Shown one piece after another: positions 44,521 through 53,244 of a DNA stretch of 60,944 bases. The notes under the pieces are model-generated. The model saw nothing but the letters and a program-made list of their open reading frames with translations. It was not told the DNA's origin and searched no databases. Origin of the DNA: Betaproteobacteria bacterium. GTDB lineage: Bacteria > Pseudomonadota > Gammaproteobacteria > Burkholderiales > Burkholderiaceae_C. The stretch spans positions 1-60,944 of the forward strand of contig CANGHH010000023.1 of the NCBI GenBank assembly GCA_947453725.1, written 5' to 3'. A program made the position numbers and the translations under genes. The number at the start of each line of letters is the position of its first letter. Position 1 is the stretch's first letter.

Positions 44521-45804
44521 TCAGGGCTGCACCAAGGCTGCAGCGGCCTGCACCTCGGCAGCGCGCAGCACGCGCAGCACATTGCCGCTCCAGACCTTCT
44601 GGATGTCGTCGCGGCTGTAGCCGGCCTGCAGCAGGCGGGCAGTGATCTTGGGGTAGTCGCGAGCGTCCTCGAAGCCTGTCACACCGCCGCCGCCGTCGAA
44701 GTCGGCACCGATGCCGACGTGGTCGATCCCCGCCACCTGGATGGCGTGCAGCAGGTGGGCGCAGGCGTCCTCGAAGGTCGCGCGCGGCAGGGGCCATTGC
44801 TTGTCGATGTCCGCCCGGGCCTGGATCAGCGCCTCGCGGTCGGCCAACGTCGGCTTGGCCTTGCGCAGGCGCTTGCCCAACGCCTCCAGCGCGGCCTGGC
44901 GTTCGGGAATCTTCGGCGTCGCGATCAGGTAGCCCGACAGGAAGTTGATCTGGATGACGCCGCCGCTGGCGGCCAACTGCTTCAGCCGGCCGTCGTCGAT
45001 GTTGCGCGGGTGGTCGAACACCGCCTTCAGGCCCGAGTGCGACAGCAGAACCGGCGTCTTCGACAGCGCGATCAGCTGGTCGAGCACCGCGTCGGACGCA
45101 TGCGAAGCGTCAATCACGATACCCAGGCGGTTGGCTTCGGCGACGAAGGCGCGGCCCTTCTCGCTCAGGCCGTGCCACTCGGGGCCCTTGGGGTCGGTCG
45201 CCGAATCGGCCAGTTCGTTGTTGGCGAAGTGCACCGGCCCGGCCAGCCGCACCCCCAGCTTCTGGAAAGTCTCCAGCAGGCTCAGGTCGGCCTCCAGCGG
45301 GTAGCTGTTTTCGATGCTCATGAAGACGATACGCTTGCCCTGCGCGGCGATGCGCGCGGCATCGTCGGCCGTCAGCGCCAGGCCGAACTGCTGCGGGTGC
45401 GCTGCCACCATCTCGCGGATGGCCACGGCCCGCTCCAGCGCGGCGTCGCGCGCGGCCCTCTCGCCTGCCGGCGTGCGCGGCCCCTGCGGCGTATAGATGG
45501 CCCAGAAACCGCCGTCCAGCCCCCCTTCGACCATGCGCGGCAGATCGATCTGGCTGCCGTCGCGCCGAACGTCGTGGCGGCGCGTGATCTGCCAGCCGCT
45601 CAGCGGCAGGTTGGCCGGCGTGTCCAGGTGGGTGTCCAGCGTCAGCAGCTGTTCGTGCAGGGCGCGGACGGCCTTGCTGACCCGCGGGCCGTCGGCGGGT
45701 GGCGCGGCAGGAAATGCCGCCGTGCAGGCTGCGGCGAGCAGCAGGGCGCCCAACGGGCTGCGGGCGCTCATCGGGGTCGAACGGGTGTCGGTGGATTGCG
45801 GCAT
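44521..45804 (-). CDS. M19-family (renal-type) membrane dipeptidase
   Basis: A protein of 427 residues. N-terminal export signal, possibly a lipoprotein (LLLAAAC). Zinc-binding motifs of M19: DTHLDTP (His-x-Asp), IENSYPL (bridging Glu), DASHAS (His) and LLSHSGLKAV (His), then GIDHVGIGADFDGGGGV. M19 enzymes hydrolyse dipeptides, including some with D-residues. The start at 45804 has AGGAAG seven bases upstream; a longer reading frame to 45864 nearly reaches sodC. It lies 56 bases downstream of sodC on the same strand, so they may be co-transcribed. Confidence 0.92.
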   Translation of the reverse strand: MPQSTDTRSTPMSARSPLGALLLAAACTAAFPAAPPADGPRVSKAVRALHEQLLTLDTHLDTPANLPLSGWQITRRHDVRRDGSQIDLPRMVEGGLDGGFWAIYTPQGPRTPAGERAARDAALERAVAIREMVAAHPQQFGLALTADDAARIAAQGKRIVFMSIENSYPLEADLSLLETFQKLGVRLAGPVHFANNELADSATDPKGPEWHGLSEKGRAFVAEANRLGIVIDASHASDAVLDQLIALSKTPVLLSHSGLKAVFDHPRNIDDGRLKQLAASGGVIQINFLSGYLIATPKIPERQAALEALGKRLRKAKPTLADREALIQARADIDKQWPLPRATFEDACAHLLHAIQVAGIDHVGIGADFDGGGGVTGFEDARDYPKITARLLQAGYSRDDIQKVWSGNVLRVLRAAEVQAAAALVQP

Positions 45805-45860
45805 GGCGGGTCTTCCTGGTGGTTCCCCTGCCGTACGCAGGTTTCGAGCCACCCCGGCGC

Positions 45861-46424
45861 TCAATGCGCCGCGATCACCCCGCAGGCCACGCGAGCGCCG
45901 GCATTGCCGGTGGGCTGGGTGACGTAGTCGTCGGCCTGGGCGTGCACGATGACCGACCGCCCGACCAGGCTCATGGCGCCGTCAGCCAGGGTCGGGCCCG
46001 TCAGCGTGAATTTCTGGTCGACACTGCCGTTGGCATCGGCCTTCAGCGCCGGCAGGTCACCGGCGTGGTGGGCAGCCGCCTGCGGGCCGTGCGGCTGGGC
46101 ATCCGGGTTGAAGTGGCCGCCCGCGCTGCTGCCGTCGGTGCTGGCGCAGCTGCCGATTTCGTGCACGTGGAAGCCTTGCTCGGCACCTGATTGCAGGCCG
46201 CTGAGCTGGGCGTGCACCATCAGGTGGCCATCCATCGCGTGGAACGCGATCAGGCCGCGCACCGAACTGCCCTGGGTGGGCGACATCGAGGCCACGGCCA
46301 TGGTGCCTTTCATCATGTCCATCGGGTGCTGCGCGGCCATGCCTGGGCCGCCGCCCTGTGAGGCGCAGCCGCCCAGGGCCAGGGTCAACAGCGACGTCGT
46401 CAGCGCGATGCGGGTGGTTTTCAT
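45861..46424 (-). CDS. sodC: Copper/zinc superoxide dismutase lipoprotein
   Basis: A protein of 187 residues with lipobox LGGC (Cys20) and a full SodC domain. Metal ligands are at about His86, His88, His104 and His161 for copper and His104, His112, His120 and Asp123 for zinc. A disulfide between Cys93 and Cys181 is expected, and the signature GNAGARVACGVI ends the protein. It removes superoxide in the periplasm, anchored to the outer membrane. A Met/Gly-rich stretch after the lipid anchor (PMDMMKGTM) might help copper capture, which is a guess. Confidence 0.96.
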   Translation of the reverse strand: MKTTRIALTTSLLTLALGGCASQGGGPGMAAQHPMDMMKGTMAVASMSPTQGSSVRGLIAFHAMDGHLMVHAQLSGLQSGAEQGFHVHEIGSCASTDGSSAGGHFNPDAQPHGPQAAAHHAGDLPALKADANGSVDQKFTLTGPTLADGAMSLVGRSVIVHAQADDYVTQPTGNAGARVACGVIAAH

Positions 46425-46471
46425 GTTGTCAACTCCTCGGTGCGGTAGGCCCCACCCACTCTAGGGTGCTT

Positions 46472-46726
46472 TCACCGCCGGCGCTGTGCTGCAGCGTACC
46501 GAGGACTGCGCCTCAAGCCGACGGCGTCAGCGAAGGACCCAAAGCCGTCCGCGCTGAGGTCGAGACGCTCGGCGATCGCGCGGGCGATGGTGTTGAAGGC
46601 CGCGCCGAGCCTGCCGACGTCGTCCGGCCCTTCGGGCACGCGGGCCGGCGTCAACGGACCAGCGGCCACTTTCAGGCTGGCTGCCGTCGGTACCGACAGC
46701 GCGCACGTGATCAGCAGGCCGAACAC
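46472..46726 (-). pseudogene. Possible HAMP-domain remnant of a sensor gene
   Basis: Within the 394-base gap 46425-46818 the minus strand encodes a short frame with GPLTPARVPEGPDDVGRLGAA and then FNTIARAIAERLDL. This resembles the second half of a HAMP domain (P-L-x...V-P..G-x-D-E-x-G-x-L...F-N-x-M) preceded by a few hydrophobic residues. There is no kinase, cyclase or receptor domain after it and no full membrane segment before it. If real, it is a leftover of a deleted sensor gene. The rest of the gap shows nothing recognisable. Confidence 0.3.
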
Positions 46727-46818
46727 CGCCCGACGATGACCCGCGCACCGGAATGCGGGGCCATACCGCTGCGGAAAGCCGGGCCGGGTCCTGGCGCAGC
46801 GGGCGCTGCTGGCCAGCG

Positions 46819-49233
46819 CTAGATCTTCCCCAGCGCCCGCAGGACCTTCTCGGGCGTGATCGGCTGCGATGCCAGCCGCGCCTTGAACGGCGCCAGCGCG
46901 TCGTTGATGGCGTTCATCACAGCCGCTGGCGCCCCGGCGGTGCCGGCTTCACCGGCGCCCTTGGCGCCCAGCGCCGAGGAGCGCGTCGGTGACTGGACGT
47001 GGCTGATCACGATGTCCGGCATCTCGCCGGCCATCGGCACCAGGTAGTCGGCCATGTTGCCGTTGCGCAGCGTGCCATCGGTGTCGTAGAGGCATTCCTC
47101 GAACAGCGCCCCGCCGATGCCCTGCACGATGGCGCCGCGCATCTGCTCGTCGACCAGCATCGGGTTGACGACGCGGCCGCAGTCTTCGACCGCCCAGTGC
47201 TTCAGCAGCTTGACGAAGCCGGTCTCGGTATCGACTTCGACATGGCTGATCTGCACGCCGTTGGTGAAGATGAAGGGGTAGTCGCGTTGCGCGTAGTGGC
47301 GCGTGACCATCAGTTCGGGCATGAAGTCCTTCGGCAGCGTGTCGCTGCGGAAATAGGCGATGCGGCCGAGTTCGGCCAGCTCCAGCAGCGCCGCGCCGCT
47401 GGCGGCATCGACGACTGCGCCGCGCCGCAGCAGCAGCGTCGCCGTGTCACGCTGCAGGATGGCCGCCGCCGTGGCCAGGATGTTGGCGCGCAGCACCAGC
47501 CCGGCCTGCAACACCGCCTCACCGCCGATGCCCGCGCCGCGCGACGCCCAGGTGCCGCCGCCGTAGGGCGTGGCGTCGGTGTCACCGGTCACGACGCGCA
47601 CGCGGGCCAGGTCCACGCCGACCGCGTCGGCGGCGATCTGCCCGAAGATGGCCTCGGCGCCCTGACCCTGTTCGCCGACGCTGCTCATCACGGTCAGCGC
47701 GCCGCTCGGTTCCAGGCGCAACGTGGCGCCGTCCTGCGAGGCGATGCGCGCGCCGCCAACGCCGTAGAAGGCAGCACTCGGGTTGGTCAGCTCGATCAGC
47801 GCCGCGACGCCGATGCCGCGGTAGATGCCGCGATCGCGCAGCGCGGCCTGCTCGGCGCGCAGCGCGTCGTAGTCGCAGACCCGCTTCGCCTCGCGCAGGC
47901 AGGCCTCGTGCGACAGCAGTTCCAGCCTGATGCCCGACGCGCCGGTGGCCGGGTAGGCATCGTCGGGGATGACGTTGCGCTGCCGGAAGGCGATCGGGTC
48001 CAGGCCCAGCCTGGCCGCCACGCCATCGACCAGTGCCTCGGTCACCGCGCAGGCGATCGGGTGGCCGACGCCGCGGTACTGGCAGGTCGGCACCTTGTTC
48101 TGGAACACCACGTTCAGCTTCGCGCGGTAGGCCTTGTGCTTGTACGGGCCGCCGGTGAGGTTGACGACCTGGTTGCCTTCGATGCCGCTGGTCCGCGGGA
48201 ACATGCTGAAGGGGCCGATGCCGGTCAGGTCGTCGATCTCGAAAGCCAGGATGTCCCCCGCCGTGCTGGCCGCGATGCGGGCCTTGATGCGGTGTTCGCG
48301 GGCGTGGATGTCGCTGACGAAACTCTCCAGCCGGTCGGCGACGAACTTGACCGGCCGCTGCAGCATCAGCGCCAGCGCGACGGTGGCGAAGTCATCCGGG
48401 TAGGCGTGGACCTTGATGCCGAAACTGCCGCCGACGTCGCGGCAGATCACGCGCACCTGCTGCTCCTGCAAGTCGAATTGACGGCAGTACAGGTCTTGCA
48501 TCATGTGTGGCGCCTGGAAGCTGTGCCAGACGGTGAGTTTGCTGTCGCCCGGGTTCCAGTCGGCGATCTGCGCGCGCGGCTCCAGCGTCACCCCGGTGTG
48601 GCGGCCGAAGATGTAGGTCTCTTCGAAAACGACGGCATCGGGCCGCGCGAAGGCCTCCTCGACACCGCCGGTGTCCAGGCTGCGCGTGAAGCACAAGTTG
48701 TTGCCCAGTTCGGGGTGGATCAGCGGCGTGGCCGGGTCCAGCGCGGACTCGGTGTCCAGCACCGCGGGCAGGTCTTCCCATTCCACCGCCAACAGGGCCA
48801 GCGCGTCCTCGGCGCGGGCCCGCGTCTCGGCGACCACGGCCACCACCGGCTCGCCCTGCCAGGTCGCGCGCTCCATCGCCAACGGATATTGCGGCGCGCT
48901 CTTGATGCCGGCCAGATGCGCCAGCGTCGCCACCCAGGGTTTGCAGATCGCGGCGATCTCGCTGCCGATCACCACGGCGATCACGCCCGGCAGCGCCTGT
49001 GCCGCGCTGCGCTCGATGCGCGTGATGCGCATGTGCGCCACCGGGCTGCGCCAGAACACGACGTGGGCCATGCGCGGCAACGTGATGTCGTCGATGTACT
49101 GGCCGCGGCCCTGCGTCAGCCGCCGCGTGCCTTCGCGCGGGATGGCCACGCCGATGTGGCGCTGGTCTTCGGTGACGGCGGGCAGGCTGGCACCGAGGTC
49201 GCGGTGGGTGGGCTTTTCGGTGGGGTGGTTCAT
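46819..49233 (-). CDS. Molybdopterin-binding large subunit of a CoxL-like (xanthine oxidase family) hydroxylase
   Basis: A protein of 804 residues. N-terminal aldehyde-oxidase a/b hammerhead domain (GVAIPREGTRRLTQGRGQYIDDI), then the molybdenum-cofactor domain with CRDVGGSFGIK, QYRGVGHPIA, SSVGEQGQGAEA and the catalytic Glu in GAKGAGEAGTAGAP. The active-site loop reads QYRGVG, like form II (YRGAGR) and unlike true CO dehydrogenase (AYRCSFR), so CO is not the substrate. Members hydroxylate aldehydes or N-heteroaromatic rings using water. Gene order is medium, small, large, with overlapping stop and start (ATGA) to the small subunit. Confidence 0.93.
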   Translation of the reverse strand: MNHPTEKPTHRDLGASLPAVTEDQRHIGVAIPREGTRRLTQGRGQYIDDITLPRMAHVVFWRSPVAHMRITRIERSAAQALPGVIAVVIGSEIAAICKPWVATLAHLAGIKSAPQYPLAMERATWQGEPVVAVVAETRARAEDALALLAVEWEDLPAVLDTESALDPATPLIHPELGNNLCFTRSLDTGGVEEAFARPDAVVFEETYIFGRHTGVTLEPRAQIADWNPGDSKLTVWHSFQAPHMMQDLYCRQFDLQEQQVRVICRDVGGSFGIKVHAYPDDFATVALALMLQRPVKFVADRLESFVSDIHAREHRIKARIAASTAGDILAFEIDDLTGIGPFSMFPRTSGIEGNQVVNLTGGPYKHKAYRAKLNVVFQNKVPTCQYRGVGHPIACAVTEALVDGVAARLGLDPIAFRQRNVIPDDAYPATGASGIRLELLSHEACLREAKRVCDYDALRAEQAALRDRGIYRGIGVAALIELTNPSAAFYGVGGARIASQDGATLRLEPSGALTVMSSVGEQGQGAEAIFGQIAADAVGVDLARVRVVTGDTDATPYGGGTWASRGAGIGGEAVLQAGLVLRANILATAAAILQRDTATLLLRRGAVVDAASGAALLELAELGRIAYFRSDTLPKDFMPELMVTRHYAQRDYPFIFTNGVQISHVEVDTETGFVKLLKHWAVEDCGRVVNPMLVDEQMRGAIVQGIGGALFEECLYDTDGTLRNGNMADYLVPMAGEMPDIVISHVQSPTRSSALGAKGAGEAGTAGAPAAVMNAINDALAPFKARLASQPITPEKVLRALGKI

Positions 49234-49748
49234 GCGATGGCCTCGTCAGCGAAGCGCCCGGCGCGCTGCTGATCCAGCACCGCGCAGACCGCGTCGACGA
49301 TCGCGTGGTAGCCGGTGCAGCGGCAGTAGTTGCCGCTGATCCAATCGCGGGCCTGCTCGCGGTCGGCGTCGGGCCGGTGTTCGATCAGGTCCAGCGCCGC
49401 CATCAACATGCCTGGCGTGCAGTAGCCGCATTGCAGCGCGTTGTGCTCGACGAAAGCATCTTGCAAAGCGCGCAGCCGCGCGCTGGGCGTGGGCGTCTCG
49501 ACGGTCTCGACGGCGCGCCCGTCGGCCTGCGCAGCCAGCACCAGGCAGCCGCGAACGACCTGGCCGTCGAGCCGCACGCTGCAGGCGCCGCAGACGCCGT
49601 GTTCGCAGCCCAGGTGGGAACCGGTCAGGCCGCAGTCCTCGCGCAGGAAGTCGACCAGGTGCTTGCGGCATTCGACGTCGCGCACGACGGCGGTGCCGTT
49701 GATCCGCACGTGGATGCGGCGGGTCGGGTTGTCGAGCGGTGTGTTCAT
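49230..49748 (-). CDS. [2Fe-2S] small subunit of the CoxS-like hydroxylase
   Basis: A protein of 172 residues with both clusters. The plant-type ferredoxin part has CEHGVCGAC (Cys48, 53, 56) and Cys68. The C-terminal helical part has CGYCTPGM (107, 110) and CRCTGY (142, 144). It passes electrons from the molybdenum site to FAD. The stop overlaps the start of the large subunit, and the FAD subunit ends 13 bases upstream. Confidence 0.96.
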   Translation of the reverse strand: MNTPLDNPTRRIHVRINGTAVVRDVECRKHLVDFLREDCGLTGSHLGCEHGVCGACSVRLDGQVVRGCLVLAAQADGRAVETVETPTPSARLRALQDAFVEHNALQCGYCTPGMLMAALDLIEHRPDADREQARDWISGNYCRCTGYHAIVDAVCAVLDQQRAGRFADEAIA

Positions 49749-49761
49749 GTCGGCGTCGGGC

Positions 49762-50628
49762 TCAGGACAGGATGGCGCGCACGGCGCGCTGCATCAGCGT
49801 GGCGGCCAGCTGCGTCTTGGCAGCGGCCGAGTGGGTCAGGTCGGCGAAGGGTTGCAGTTCGGCGCGCAGTGCGGCGTCGGCCTGTGCCAGGCGTGCCGCA
49901 GTCAGCGGGCCGGCCTGCAGCGCGGCTTCGCAGGCCGGGGCGCGCAGCGGGCGGTCGCCCAGGCTCAGGAAGGCCAGTCGGACATCGCTCAAGGTATCGC
50001 TGCTGCCACCCGGGCCGCGCCTGGCGCAGGCCGCCAGCCCAGCCACCGCGTAGTCGCCGTGGCGGCGCGCCAGTTCGCTGAAGTGCTGGTGTTCGTCGGC
50101 AGCCCGCACCGGCAGTTCGCAGGCCACCAGCAACTCGTCCTCGCGCAGCGCTGTGCTGTACAGACCCAGGAAGAAATCGGCCGCCGCCACGCGGCGCTCA
50201 CCCTGCGCGCTGGCCATTACCAGCGTGCCTTGCAGCGCCAGCACGCAGGCCGGCCATTCCGCTGCCGGGTCGGCGTAGGCCAGCGTGCCGCCCAGCGTGC
50301 CCAGGTTGCGGATGGCCCGGTGGGCGATGTGCGGGGCGGCTTGCGCCAGCATTGGCGCGTGCTGTGCGACAAGGGGCGATTCCTCGATCTCGACGTGCCG
50401 CGTCAGCGCGCCGATGCGCAGGGTGTTGCCGCGCAATTCGATGCCGCGCCAGTCGCTGAAGCCGCCAATGTCGACCAGCAGCGCCGGCTGCGACAGCCGC
50501 ATGTTCAGCGTGGCCAGCAGCGTCTGCCCGCCGGCCAGGATGCGGGCCTCGTCGCCGTGCTGTGCCATCAGCGCGTAAGCGTGGGCGGGCGACTCGGCGC
50601 GGACGTAGTCAAAAGCCGCTGATTTCAT
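49762..50628 (-). CDS. FAD-binding medium subunit of the CoxM-like hydroxylase
   Basis: A protein of 288 residues. FAD pyrophosphate-binding motifs AGGQTLLATLNMRL and RNLGTLGGTLAYADPAAEWPA, then a C-terminal CO-dehydrogenase flavoprotein domain. It completes a three-subunit molybdenum hydroxylase (M-S-L order). It is the first gene of that operon, divergent from the TetR gene across a 120-base intergenic region that likely holds shared control sites. Confidence 0.94.
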   Translation of the reverse strand: MKSAAFDYVRAESPAHAYALMAQHGDEARILAGGQTLLATLNMRLSQPALLVDIGGFSDWRGIELRGNTLRIGALTRHVEIEESPLVAQHAPMLAQAAPHIAHRAIRNLGTLGGTLAYADPAAEWPACVLALQGTLVMASAQGERRVAAADFFLGLYSTALREDELLVACELPVRAADEHQHFSELARRHGDYAVAGLAACARRGPGGSSDTLSDVRLAFLSLGDRPLRAPACEAALQAGPLTAARLAQADAALRAELQPFADLTHSAAAKTQLAATLMQRAVRAILS

Positions 50629-50709
50629 CGTGGGGGCATTCCGGTGGCCTGTCCGGGTCGAGGCGGGGCCAGGTTCAGGCGGGGTTTAGGGTTACTCAGG
50701 ATGGGGCTT

Positions 50710-50748
50710 GTTGATCAAGCGTTCAACACTCTCGGCAGAGTTGAGCAG
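50710..50748. promoter_or_regulatory. Inverted repeats in the coxM/tetR divergent region (candidate operator)
   Basis: GTTGA...TCAAC at 50710-50727 contains the perfect palindrome TTGATCAA (50711-50718). A second inverted arrangement, TCAACACTCT and AGAGTTGA around CGGC, follows. They lie between the divergent genes, just before the chosen TetR start, where an autoregulating repressor would bind. If the longer TetR start at 50701 is used they would be inside the gene. Confidence 0.4.
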
Positions 50749-51468
50749 ATGGTCAATACCGAAGAAACCCGCGCTTCCGTCCGAACCCGCGTCCGTTCGC
50801 CCGGCCTCGCCGTGCGTGGCGCGCCGCGGCGCCGCCTGGGCGCGCTTGAACGCGAGCAGCAGATCGTCGACGGCGCCACTGACTTCTTCGCCCGCCGCGG
50901 CCTGGAAGCGCAGATGCGCGAGTTGGCGGCCGAACTGGGCATCGCCCACACGCTGCTGTACCACTATTTCCCGACCAAGCGCGCGCTGATCGAACGGGTC
51001 TACGAACAGACCATCGCCGGCCGCTGGGACGCGCGTTGGGAGGCCCTGCTCGACGACGCGGCCTTGCCTGTCGAAGACAAGCTGCTGGCCTTCTACCGCG
51101 AATACCTGCCGGCCATCCTGACGCCCGACTGGCTGCGCATCCTGGTCCACTCGGGCCTCAGCGACGGCCTGATCCCCACCCGCTACTTCGCGCTGGTGCG
51201 CGAGAAGCTGTTCCCGCGTCTGCTGCGCGAGGCGCGGCGCAGCGCTGGCAGCCGTTCGCGCGCCAAAGCCACGCCGCGCGAGGAAGCCGCGTTGATGGGC
51301 CTGCACGGTGGCCTGGTCTACCACCTGGGCATCTGGCCGTTGGTCTACCAGCAGACCTACGCCGGCCAGGGCGATGCGGCCCTGGTCGACGTCTACATCA
51401 GCGACCGCATCCGCGGCTTTCTGGCGCAGATGCCCGAACTGCTGCCGCCCGGGCGCTCGCGCAACTGA
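50749..51468 (+). CDS. TetR/AcrR-family transcriptional regulator
   Basis: A protein of about 239 residues. A basic N-terminal tail is followed by the TetR helix-turn-helix: IVDGATDFFARRGLEAQMRELAAELG and HTLLYHYFPTKRALIERVYEQ. The C-terminal domain is unassigned. It probably represses the divergent molybdenum hydroxylase operon, and perhaps the VOC, monooxygenase and transporter genes downstream, until a substrate appears. Start choice: the ATG at 50749 leaves the inverted repeats upstream; ATG 50701 would add 16 residues. Confidence 0.9.
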   Translation: MVNTEETRASVRTRVRSPGLAVRGAPRRRLGALEREQQIVDGATDFFARRGLEAQMRELAAELGIAHTLLYHYFPTKRALIERVYEQTIAGRWDARWEALLDDAALPVEDKLLAFYREYLPAILTPDWLRILVHSGLSDGLIPTRYFALVREKLFPRLLREARRSAGSRSRAKATPREEAALMGLHGGLVYHLGIWPLVYQQTYAGQGDAALVDVYISDRIRGFLAQMPELLPPGRSRN

Positions 51469-51499
51469 AGCCATCGAATCAAGGCCAACGAGGAACACC

Positions 51500-51964
51500 A
51501 TGGCGCTGACGCTGAACCACATTTCGATCCGCACGCTCGACCTCGCCGCCTGCGAGCGTTTCTATTGCGGCCTGCTGGGCTTGCAGGTTGGGCCGCGGCC
51601 GGCGTTTCCCTTCCCGGGGTTGTGGCTGTACGCTGGCGACATGGCGGTTTGGGCCCACGCCTGCGTGCACATCATCGGCATCGACGCGAACGACCCCGAG
51701 GGCCTGAAGCGCTACCTGGGCGACAAGTCGGTGGCCGAGATGAAGGGCACCGGCACCATCGACCACGTGGCCTTCTTCGCCACCGATCTGCCCGCCACGC
51801 TGGCCCGCCTGAAGGCCGCGGACATCGCCTGCCGCGAACGTACGGTGCCCGGCATCGGCCTGCACCAGGTCTTTGTCGACGACCCCAACGGCGTGGTCGT
51901 CGAGCTGAATTTCCCGGCCGCCGAGCAGGCGCTGCGCCTCGCTGCCGAAGCCGCCGCCCGCTGA
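51500..51964 (+). CDS. VOC-family protein (glyoxalase/dioxygenase-like)
   Basis: A protein of 154 residues, a single VOC module pair: LNHISIRTLDLAACERFYCGLLGL at the start, TIDHVAFFATDLPATLARL in the middle and HQVFVDDPNGVVVELNFP at the end, giving the usual His, His and Glu metal ligands. The start has AGGAACACC just before the ATG. It sits between the TetR gene (31-base gap) and the FAD monooxygenase (13-base gap). A ring-cleavage or isomerisation role in the same pathway would fit the context but is not shown by the sequence. Confidence 0.88.
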   Translation: MALTLNHISIRTLDLAACERFYCGLLGLQVGPRPAFPFPGLWLYAGDMAVWAHACVHIIGIDANDPEGLKRYLGDKSVAEMKGTGTIDHVAFFATDLPATLARLKAADIACRERTVPGIGLHQVFVDDPNGVVVELNFPAAEQALRLAAEAAAR

Positions 51965-51977
51965 GCCGCAGCGCGCG

Positions 51978-53207
51978 ATGGCCCGCATCCTCGTCGTCGG
52001 TGGTTCGCTCGGTGGCCTGATGGCCGCCAATGCGCTGCTGCGCGCGGGGCATGCGGTGCAGGTGCTCGAACGCTCGCCGCGCTCGCTGCAAGGCCGCGGT
52101 GCCGGCATCGTCACCCACGACAGCCTGCGCACCGCACTGCGCGCGGCCGGCGCGGTGGTCGACGAAACGCTGGGCGTACCGGTCGAAAGCCGTGTCGTGC
52201 TCGACACCCTGGGCCACGCGCAACACCGCTGGGACTATCCGCAGGTGCTGACCAGCTGGGGCCGCTTGTACAGCCTGCTGCGCGAGGCCCTGCCCGAGAC
52301 CCACCACCGCCTGGGTGCGGCGGTGACTTCGGTGCAGCAGAACGCCGACGGCGTGCAGGCGGTGCTGGCCGACGGCGAAACGCTGCACGCCGACTTGCTG
52401 ATCGCCGCCGACGGCATCCGCAGCAGCGTGCGTGCGCAGCTGGCGCCCGCGGCGCAGCCGCGTTACGCCGGCTACGTCGCCTGGCGCGGCGTCTGCGACG
52501 AGGCCGTCCTGTCGCGGCTGACGCGCAGCACGGTATTCGGACACTTCGGCTTCGGCCTGCCCGAACGTGAACAGCTGATCGGCTACCCGGTGGCCGGCGC
52601 CGACGACAGCATCGCGGTCGGCCGGCGCCGCTGGAATTTCGTCTGGTACCGGCCATGCGCCGAAGGTGCCGAACTCACCGCGCTGATGACCGACGCCGAC
52701 GGTGTCCACCACCCCGAAGGCATCCCGCCGCAGCAGGTGTCGTGGCGGGCCATCGCCGCGGTGCGCGAAGCCGCGCGCACGCTGCTGGCGCCGCAGTTCG
52801 CCGAAGTCGTCGAAAAGACCGCCGTGCCCTTCCTGCAGCCCATCTTCGACCTGGCATCGGCCGAGGTGGCCTTCGGCCGCGTGGCGCTGCTGGGCGATGC
52901 CGCTTTCGTGGCGCGGCCGCATGTCGGCATGGGTGTGACCAAGGCCGGCGATGACGCGCTGGCGCTGGCCAACTGCATCGCCACCCATGGCGCCACGCCC
53001 GCCGCCCTGCAGGCCTACGCGGCCTTGCGCACGGCACCCTGCGCGGCGGTGGTGGAACGCGGCCGCCAGCTGGGCGCCTACCTGCAGGCGCAGGCCGGTG
53101 GCGGCGCCTTCGAAGCGCCACCGCGCAGCGCCGATTCGGTGATGCGCCTGACGGCCATCGACCCGCGCCATTTCGACAACGAATTTCCCCACACGCTGGC
53201 CGCTTGA
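51978..53207 (+). CDS. FAD-dependent aromatic-ring monooxygenase
   Basis: A protein of 409 residues of the class A flavoprotein hydroxylase group: Rossmann GGSLGGLMAANALLRAG, the DG motif LLIAADGIRSSVR, and GRVALLGDAAFVARPHVGMG with the second FAD motif. Its closest style is to the 2,6-dihydroxypyridine 3-monooxygenase / urate-hydroxylase-like branch, with the FVARPHVGMG variant replacing the usual P-x-x-G-Q-G. It uses NAD(P)H and O2 to hydroxylate an activated ring. In context it could act on the product of the molybdenum hydroxylase. Confidence 0.9.
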   Translation: MARILVVGGSLGGLMAANALLRAGHAVQVLERSPRSLQGRGAGIVTHDSLRTALRAAGAVVDETLGVPVESRVVLDTLGHAQHRWDYPQVLTSWGRLYSLLREALPETHHRLGAAVTSVQQNADGVQAVLADGETLHADLLIAADGIRSSVRAQLAPAAQPRYAGYVAWRGVCDEAVLSRLTRSTVFGHFGFGLPEREQLIGYPVAGADDSIAVGRRRWNFVWYRPCAEGAELTALMTDADGVHHPEGIPPQQVSWRAIAAVREAARTLLAPQFAEVVEKTAVPFLQPIFDLASAEVAFGRVALLGDAAFVARPHVGMGVTKAGDDALALANCIATHGATPAALQAYAALRTAPCAAVVERGRQLGAYLQAQAGGGAFEAPPRSADSVMRLTAIDPRHFDNEFPHTLAA

Positions 53208-53244
53208 AGCCGGTGAAGACCCAGCCCCTGACGGAGACAAGACG

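Noticed and set aside
46819..49233. True carbon monoxide dehydrogenase (form I CoxL)
   Set aside because: The active-site loop reads QYRGVG, lacking the Cys of the AYRCSFR motif required in form I enzymes.
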